11,354 nucleotides of DNA, taken from assembly GCA_023426765.1 (NCBI GenBank), contig JAEZBW010000489.1, forward strand, positions 1 to 11,354. Direction: 5' to 3'. Of the stretch, positions 7,030 through 11,354 are shown piece by piece. The DNA comes from Bacillota bacterium. GTDB lineage: Bacteria; Bacillota; Clostridia; DSM-8532. Position 1 is the first letter of the stretch. Each line of letters opens with the position of its first letter. A program made the position numbers and the translations under genes. The notes below the pieces were generated by a model. That model saw nothing but the letters and a program-made list of their open reading frames with translations, was not told the origin of the DNA and made no database searches.

Positions 7030-7058
7030 TTGCGTGGATATTATGCCTGTGGTATATT
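7030..7058 (+). promoter_or_regulatory. SigA-type promoter for the larA-type gene
   Basis: TTGCGT (7030-7035) and TATATT (7053-7058) are 17 bases apart. Transcription would start near 7065, giving a 59-base leader. That leader holds a small hairpin (GGGCCTG at 7076-7082 with CAGG and CCC at 7096-7104) just before the ribosome binding site. Confidence 0.65.
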
Positions 7059-7123
7059 AATATCAAATTCATCGTGGGCCTGTCTATGTGTCGTTCAGGT
7101 ACCCAATAAAGGAGAACCGAATC

Positions 7124-8422
7124 ATGGCCTATTCTTTGAAGTATGGCAACCGTGAATTTAAGGTTGGGCTGGCAGATGAGCAAGTCAAGCTGGTGCTGGA
7201 AGCGAACCCCGTGCAGCTTACACCCGGCACACCCCGGGATTTGATAGAAAATGCTCTGGATAATCCGATTGGCACCGACCGGATTGAGAATATTGTAAAA
7301 CCCGGCGAAAAGGTGTGCGTCATTATCAGCGACAGCACGAGAAGCTGGCAGAACCCAGGACTAATCCTTGAAGCTTTGTTGGACAGGCTGGGCAAGGTTG
7401 GCGTAAGAGATGAGGATATTGTTGTCATCAGTGCCCGTGGTTCGCATCGTGAACAGACTGCAGAGGAATTGCGTTTCCTTGTTACCGATAAGATATACAA
7501 CCGCATCCGGGTTGTGGATCACAACTGTATGGACGAACAAAACCTCTCCTTTATGGGAACAACCAGCCGTGGAACCCCGGTAAAGCTAAACTCGATTGCT
7601 GTAAACAGTGACCGTGTGATCCTTATCGGTGCAGCGCTCCACCATTTCCTTGGCGGTTTCAGCGGAGGCCGGAAAAGTGTTATCCCCGGTATCGCTTCCA
7701 GGGACACGATTCAGGCAAACCACTCACTTTCTTTAAATCATGGAATTGGCAGCGGCGGTAATCCTCTTGTGAAAAGCGGCCGGCTTGAAGAAAATCCATT
7801 GCATCTGGATATGCTGGAAGGCGCTTTGATGCTGAACCCATGCTTTATAATCAATGTTGTGGTGGACGACAATTACAAAACCCTGAAAGCCTTTGCAGGA
7901 GACATGGTAAAGGCCCATTCGGAGGCCTGCCGTCTAGTTGACCAAATGAACAGTGTTGACATCGATCGCCTTTATCCTGTGGTTATTGCCTCGGCTGGCG
8001 GGTACCCCAAGGACATGAATGTATACCAGCCCATGAAAACATTGTGCCATCTGCTGGAGTGTACCGAGCCCGGCGGGGTTATGATCATGCTTTCCGAGTG
8101 TCGGGAGGGCTTCGGTTCATCTGAAACTGAAAAGCAAATCACCGGTTTTGACAACATGATCGACAGGGAAAAAGCGCTGCGAGACAGTTATTCCATCGGG
8201 GCCCATACCGGCTATCTATATGCCGATACGGCTGAGAAATACACCTTTATCTTTGTGACCGATTTTGATGCCCGGAACTTTTCAAAAACCAAAATACACA
8301 TCGTGCGCACCCTTGACGAGGCATTGGCGCTTGCTGCCAGTCTGCGCGGCGGAAGCCTGAATGAAGATGTTTGCCTGATGCCCAACGGCTCGGTGACACT
8401 GCCGCGGCTGATTAAGAAATGA
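7124..8422 (+). CDS. larA: LarA-family nickel-pincer racemase (lactate racemase homologue)
   Basis: LarA-type enzymes racemise or epimerise 2-hydroxyacids through a hydride transfer on a nickel-pincer nucleotide (NPN) cofactor, in the cytoplasm. The 432 residues match the family length. DSTR (70-73) and GSHR (106-109, His108) lie in the N-terminal domain. HHFLGGFSGGRKSVIPG (173-189) holds His174 and Lys184, and ANH (198-200) holds His200. These correspond in sequence context and even number to the histidines and cofactor-bound lysine known in Lactobacillus plantarum LarA. GGYPKD (292-297) matches the active-site Lys region. The ATG at 7124 follows AAAGGAGAA by seven bases; an in-frame GTG at 7088 lacks such a site. 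The gene has its own promoter and terminator. No larB, larC or larE is in the window, so NPN synthesis must be encoded elsewhere. Homologues act on several different 2-hydroxyacids, so lactate is not assured. Confidence 0.9.
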   Translation: MAYSLKYGNREFKVGLADEQVKLVLEANPVQLTPGTPRDLIENALDNPIGTDRIENIVKPGEKVCVIISDSTRSWQNPGLILEALLDRLGKVGVRDEDIVVISARGSHREQTAEELRFLVTDKIYNRIRVVDHNCMDEQNLSFMGTTSRGTPVKLNSIAVNSDRVILIGAALHHFLGGFSGGRKSVIPGIASRDTIQANHSLSLNHGIGSGGNPLVKSGRLEENPLHLDMLEGALMLNPCFIINVVVDDNYKTLKAFAGDMVKAHSEACRLVDQMNSVDIDRLYPVVIASAGGYPKDMNVYQPMKTLCHLLECTEPGGVMIMLSECREGFGSSETEKQITGFDNMIDREKALRDSYSIGAHTGYLYADTAEKYTFIFVTDFDARNFSKTKIHIVRTLDEALALAASLRGGSLNEDVCLMPNGSVTLPRLIKK

Positions 8423-8444
8423 ATATAGCGAGGCAAAGGTATAC

Positions 8445-8480
8445 AAAAGGAGTCGCGGCTGCGGCTCCTTTTATCATTTA
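8445..8480 (+). terminator. Intrinsic terminator of the larA-type gene
   Basis: AAAAGGAGTCGC (8445-8456) pairs with GCGGCTCCTTTT (8461-8472) over 12 bp with one G-U pair, capped by a four-base loop. The T-run is short (four, then ATCATTT), but the stem is strong. It begins 22 bases after the stop codon. Confidence 0.82.
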
Positions 8481-8537
8481 ATATTGAGCATCTTTTCATC
8501 ACTGATTGTTGCTAACACGGGAAATGTGTCCTCGTAT

Positions 8538-8682
8538 TGTGAAATCCTTCGCTTCGCTCAGAATTTCCACGCACACTGGGCACCACAATGAAAAAACGTG
8601 AAGCTGTCATCCCTCGCTGCGCTCCGGATCTCATAATAGTAGTCCTGCATTTTATAGATCCTTCGTTATACTCAGGATGACA
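8538..8682. repeat. Cluster of three palindromic intergenic repeat units
   Basis: Three related units lie in the 300-base gap between the larA-type gene and the ABC operon. Unit 1 (8538-8570) has the core ATCCTTCGCTTCGCTCAGAA. Unit 2 (8605-8633) starts TGTCATCC and ends GGATCTC. Unit 3 (8656-8682) starts AGATCCTTCG and ends CTCAGGATGACA. Units 2 and 3 are inverted relative to each other, so TGTCATCC and GGATGACA are the outer ends of a 78-base imperfect inverted repeat. The core resembles a family of dispersed extragenic repeats common in bacterial genomes. Apart from the larA-type terminator I see no gene in this gap. Confidence 0.65.
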
Positions 8683-8722
8683 TGCGCTGCGCTTATAATT
8701 GCATTTTTATAGCAATGACCTG

Positions 8723-9517
8723 TCAATTGTTTTCATTTTCAAAATACCGTTCCAGAAACTGCTTTGTACGTTCCTCCCTCGGGTTTCCTATCACCTGATC
8801 GGGCGGTCCATATTCAACGGTGACCCCTTCATCCATAAACAACACATTATCAGATACCATTTTCGCAAAGGGCATTTCATGCGTAACAATCACCATGGTT
8901 GTTTTTCTTTCAGCCAGTTCGCGAATGACGCGCAGAACTTCCCCGGTAAGCTCCGGATCCAAGGCCGAGGTCGGCTCATCAAAGCACAGAATGTCCGGTT
9001 TCATGGCAAGGGCGCGAGCTATCGCTACACGCTGCTGCTGCCCGCCAGAAAGCTGGTGCGGATAGTGATCAAGCTTTCCGGACAATCCGACGCTGTTCAG
9101 AATCGCTTTTGCATTTGCTGTAATTTCTTCGTTAATCTGGTTCTTCTCGTTCTTGTAGTCCGGACGTTCCTTTGCCAGCAGCATTCCTGCCAAAGTAACA
9201 TTCTGCAGGGCGGTGTACTGCGGGAAAAGATTGAAGGACTGGAAAACCAGTCCGAAGTGCAGGCGTTTTTCCCGTATTCCTTTTTCACTTCTGGATTCCG
9301 GATCGGTAGCGTCGAAGATGACCTTTCCGTTTACAGTAATCGTACCCGAGTCTGGTACCTCCAGAAAATTCAGGCATCGCAACAGGGTCGTCTTACCACT
9401 GCCCGATGAACCGATAATTGACAAAGATTCGCCCTTTTCCAGGCTGAAGCTGATGTCCCTGAGAACCTCGGTATGCCCGAACCTTTTGCTTATTTTGCTG
9501 ACTTCCAGTATTGGCAT
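8723..9517 (-). CDS. Polar amino acid ABC transporter, ATP-binding subunit
   Basis: ATPase that powers import by the adjacent permease and binding protein, on the cytoplasmic face of the membrane. All nucleotide-binding elements are present in the 264 residues. These are Walker A GSSGSGKTT (36-44), Q-loop VFQSFNLFP (91-99), signature LSGGQQQR (156-163), Walker B ILCFDEP (176-182), the D-loop SALDP, and the switch histidine in VTHEM (211-215, His213). Length and motif spelling fit the GlnQ/HisP (polar amino acid) subfamily. It starts at 9517 behind AGGAGG, 12 bases after the permease stop, and is the last gene of the operon. No clear terminator with a T-run follows; the repeat units further on may serve. 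Confidence 0.95.
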   Translation of the reverse strand: MPILEVSKISKRFGHTEVLRDISFSLEKGESLSIIGSSGSGKTTLLRCLNFLEVPDSGTITVNGKVIFDATDPESRSEKGIREKRLHFGLVFQSFNLFPQYTALQNVTLAGMLLAKERPDYKNEKNQINEEITANAKAILNSVGLSGKLDHYPHQLSGGQQQRVAIARALAMKPDILCFDEPTSALDPELTGEVLRVIRELAERKTTMVIVTHEMPFAKMVSDNVLFMDEGVTVEYGPPDQVIGNPREERTKQFLERYFENENN

Positions 9518-9529
9518 TCGTGATACCTC

Positions 9530-10168
9530 CTATACCTTGAAATAGTCCAGCTTGCGTTCCAGCCAGCCCAGCAGCAGCGTTAAAATACCATTGAAAAGCA
9601 GGAAGAACAGGCCTGTTGAGAACAAAGGCCATATGAGGCCCTGCTTGGTATAACGTTCTGCGGCCATAATAATTTCTGCAAGCCCGATGACCCGTGCAAG
9701 GGCGGTATCCTTGGTCAGCGTAATAATCTCGTTGCTCATGGGCGGCACAATTCTTTTAATTACCTGCATCAGGACAACCTTGAAAAACACCTGGGACTTC
9801 GTCATGCCGAGAACCGCCCCAGCTTCATACTGCCCCTTTGAGATGCTTTCGATGCCTCCCCGATATATTTCAGAGAGATAGGCGGCGTAGTTGATAACGA
9901 ATGCGATCAGCGCAGCTGTCATCCTGGACTTCATCGGTGTATCAAATAAAAGCCCCGGAGCATATAACACGACGAAAAGCTGCAGCATCAGCGGAGTGCC
10001 CCGGATGACCCATACAAAGGTTTTGACGAGCCATTTCAGGGGCTTGAATTTTGACATGGAACCAAAGGTGATGACCAAACCCAGCGGCACTGCCATTAAA
10101 AGCGTCAGGATGAACAGCAGGGTATTCAGCCAGAATCCCTCAAGCAGGGATGTGATGATAGTATTCAT
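9530..10168 (-). CDS. Polar amino acid ABC transporter, permease subunit
   Basis: Inner-membrane permease of the HisM/ArtQ type, with about five hydrophobic segments in 212 residues. Recognisable features are the N-terminal GFWLNTLLFILTLLMAVPLG (11-30), the RGTP motif (56-59), and NYAAYLSEIYRGGIESI (93-109). The EAA loop YEAGAVLGMTKSQVFFKVVL (114-133) docks to the ATPase. It is the only permease gene of the operon, so the transporter is probably a permease homodimer. The ATG at 10168 follows GGGAGGG by six bases. The gene is separated from the upstream binding-protein gene by 81 bases that contain a hairpin resembling an attenuator. Confidence 0.95.
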   Translation of the reverse strand: MNTIITSLLEGFWLNTLLFILTLLMAVPLGLVITFGSMSKFKPLKWLVKTFVWVIRGTPLMLQLFVVLYAPGLLFDTPMKSRMTAALIAFVINYAAYLSEIYRGGIESISKGQYEAGAVLGMTKSQVFFKVVLMQVIKRIVPPMSNEIITLTKDTALARVIGLAEIIMAAERYTKQGLIWPLFSTGLFFLLFNGILTLLLGWLERKLDYFKV

Positions 10169-10183
10169 ACCGTTCCCTCCCGG

Positions 10184-10233
10184 AAAAACAAAGAAATCTC
10201 CAAAGGAATCCCGAAGGCCCCGATGGAGACTTC
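10184..10233 (-). terminator. Intercistronic hairpin with T-rich tail (possible attenuator)
   Basis: On the minus strand GAAGTCTCCA (10233-10224) pairs with TGGAGATTTC (10202-10193) over 10 bp with one G-U. Inside, GGGGCC and GGATTCC continue the stem with two G-U pairs and one bulge, capped by a C(UUCG)G tetraloop. TTTGTTTTT follows. It lies 16 bases past the binding-protein stop codon and before the permease start, as expected for a partial terminator or mRNA-stabilising hairpin. Confidence 0.7.
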
Positions 10234-10249
10234 TTATAAGTCAGTTTAC

Positions 10250-11095
10250 TTATTTAACAAGCGCATCTTCCAGACCGTAATTGGAAGCGATGGAGGCTAA
10301 TGTCCCATCCTTTAAAAGCGCCTTTATGGCTTCATTCACTTTTGCAGTCATATCACTGCCTTTTCGGAAAGCAATGCCAAACTGCTGGGAGCCGAAGTTA
10401 TTGTCGGTGTTGGCTACAAGATCTTCAAAGTCGGTGCCCGGGCCTACGTTGTAAAAAGCAAGAGTGGCATCTACAATAGCCATATCGGCAGTTCCGGACT
10501 TGACTTCCATCAGGGCTTTCGCCATAGAATCGGAGGGCGCATATTTACAATTTGCGAAGAATGTCTTGGCAGATATTTTTTCTGTCCCATCATCAGCGAT
10601 AGAGCCATCAACCTTACCTTCTCCGGTTGAGCCGGCTTCGGCGGTAAGCATAAGCCCATCCACATTGGCCAGAATTTCTTTTTCACGGCTGGCTTTCATA
10701 ACAATGGCCTGCTCGTTGTTCATGTATGGATCGGAAATGCTCATGTTCTTTTTGCGTTCTTCGGTAATGCACATGCCGTTCCAGATGCAGTCGATGTTTT
10801 TGGAATTGAGTTCAACTTCCTTGGAATCCCAGTTGATTTCTACGAATTCAGCCTTGATGCCGAGCTTCTTGCAGACTGCTTCGGCAAACTCAGTATCGAA
10901 ACCGGTCAGCTTGCTGTCCTTATCCATGAAGTTCATCGGCGGGTACATGGTAATTCCAATGATCATCGTTCCCTTGTTTTTTATGTACCCGTAATCGGAA
11001 TCGGCGCTTGTTGCACTTGTTCCACAGCCTGCCAGCAGTGCTGTCAGCATGATCGATACAAGCAGCAGGGACAGGATTTTAAAGTTCTTTTTCAT
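10250..11095 (-). CDS. Polar amino acid ABC transporter, substrate-binding lipoprotein
   Basis: Extracytoplasmic solute receptor of the SBP_bac_3 family, anchored to the membrane by lipid. The 281 residues begin with MKKNFKILSL and a hydrophobic core, then lipobox LAGC with the lipidated cysteine at residue 24. The family signature GFDTEFAEAVCKKLG is at 65-79. NGMCITEERKKN (106-117) carries the Arg that in HisJ-like proteins binds the substrate carboxylate, followed by SDPY. ADMAIVDATLAFYNV, in the second lobe, carries an Asp at the position that usually binds the amino group, which suggests an amino acid ligand; which one is not readable by eye. The ATG at 11095 follows AAGGGGGAA by six bases. 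It is first in the operon, with the promoter at 11175-11203, and is probably made in excess over the permease. Confidence 0.95.
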   Translation of the reverse strand: MKKNFKILSLLLVSIMLTALLAGCGTSATSADSDYGYIKNKGTMIIGITMYPPMNFMDKDSKLTGFDTEFAEAVCKKLGIKAEFVEINWDSKEVELNSKNIDCIWNGMCITEERKKNMSISDPYMNNEQAIVMKASREKEILANVDGLMLTAEAGSTGEGKVDGSIADDGTEKISAKTFFANCKYAPSDSMAKALMEVKSGTADMAIVDATLAFYNVGPGTDFEDLVANTDNNFGSQQFGIAFRKGSDMTAKVNEAIKALLKDGTLASIASNYGLEDALVK

Positions 11096-11167
11096 AATGA
11101 GTTCCCCCTTTTCTCTGTACGGTCAAAACGATTCATCGTAATGCCACGTTACTATGCTAAAGTGTAA

Positions 11168-11203
11168 TGATATATTTATATCATAGGTTAGGGCTTAAAT
11201 CAA
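11168..11203 (-). promoter_or_regulatory. SigA-type promoter of the ABC operon with overlapping dyad
   Basis: On the minus strand TTGATT (11203-11198) and TATAAA (11180-11175) are 17 bases apart. A perfect inverted repeat TGATATA-TT-TATATCA (11168-11183) covers the -10 box and reaches the start point, where a repressor would act. The leader to the ATG at 11095 is about 70 bases. Confidence 0.6.
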
Positions 11204-11280
11204 GCATTATAACGAGACGAATATGAACCTTTGCATAATTTTTGTTTGAATATGTTACCTGTTAAAATCAATATAACCTC

Positions 11281-11320
11281 GAAAATTCAAAACCCGCTAA
11301 CCTTACGATTAACGGGTTTT
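11281..11320 (-). terminator. Intrinsic terminator after the tRNA
   Basis: On the minus strand AAAACCCGTTAA (11320-11309) pairs with TTAGCGGGTTTT (11300-11289) over 12 bp with one G-U, around an eight-base loop. It is followed by GAATTTTC and starts three bases past the tRNA CCA end. Confidence 0.8.
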
Positions 11321-11322
11321 GT

Positions 11323-11354
11323 TGGCGCGCCCAGCAGAGATCGAATCCACAACC
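11323..11354 (-). tRNA. 3' end of a tRNA, probably tRNA-Arg (cut by the right edge)
   Basis: Read on the minus strand the last 32 bases give a T-arm with loop TTCGATC, flanked by pairing GTGGA and TCTGC (two G-U pairs). Acceptor strand TGGGCGC, discriminator G and an encoded CCA ending at 11323 follow. An acceptor end of GGGCGCGCCA is typical of Firmicute tRNA-Arg. The anticodon is outside the window, so the identity is inferred. Confidence 0.75.

Noticed and set aside
8538..8682. Possible CRISPR array from the repeated units
   Set aside because: The three units are diverged, differ in orientation and have irregular spacing, and no cas gene is nearby.
8699..9409. 236-residue plus-strand frame opposite the ABC ATPase gene
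   Set aside because: It is antisense to a gene with every ABC ATPase motif, has no ribosome binding site or promoter, and its composition is that of a shadow frame.
10464..10994. 176-residue plus-strand frame opposite the binding-protein gene
   Set aside because: It is the antisense of a clear SBP_bac_3 lipoprotein gene and shows no domain of its own.
11096..11174. Possible riboswitch or T-box in the ABC operon leader
   Set aside because: The leader is only about 70 bases, and no T-box sequence or known aptamer core is seen.

Overview
The window looks like chromosomal DNA of an endospore-forming, Gram-positive Firmicute, probably a Clostridia-type organism of moderate GC content. The evidence is a YteA-type TraR/DksA zinc-finger protein (a family confined to spore formers), a GerMN-domain membrane protein, an S-layer-homology (SLH) surface protein, a lipobox-type solute-binding protein, strong AGGAGG-like ribosome binding sites and SigA-type promoters. 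The species cannot be named from this sequence alone.

Layout. The left edge (1-579, minus) holds the N-terminal half of agmatine deiminase, with its own SigA-like promoter at 631-659. Next is yteA (845-1486, minus), divergent from a LURP-one-related (YxjI-like) gene (1728-2207, plus). The latter converges, across a strong hairpin terminator, on a two-gene minus-strand operon. That operon runs from a GerMN-domain membrane-anchored protein (4035-5216) to a secreted CBM9-CBM9-SLH3 surface protein (2301-4016), and is preceded by a roughly 240-base leader. A second minus-strand pair (5603-6817) encodes a 74-residue unknown protein and a 324-residue protein whose C-terminus resembles FIST-type sensory domains. 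It is divergent from a self-contained LarA-type (nickel-dependent lactate racemase family) gene (7124-8422, plus) with its own promoter and terminator. A short non-coding stretch with three copies of a palindromic repeat separates it from a polar amino acid ABC transporter operon read on the minus strand: binding protein, permease, ATPase (11095 down to 8723). The right edge holds the 3' end of a tRNA, probably tRNA-Arg, and its terminator, both on the minus strand.

How the genes work together. The ABC operon is a complete one-permease importer. A long UUCG-capped hairpin followed by a T-rich run lies between the binding-protein gene and the permease gene and could set their expression ratio. 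The GerMN and CBM9/SLH proteins are both envelope proteins and probably act at the cell surface. The LarA homologue keeps the cofactor lysine and the nickel-ligand histidines, but no larB, larC or larE is in the window, so its cofactor must be made by genes elsewhere. The window holds mostly recognisable housekeeping and envelope genes. The least explained parts are the FIST-like protein with its small partner, the GerMN/SLH operon with its long leader, and several regulatory dyads.
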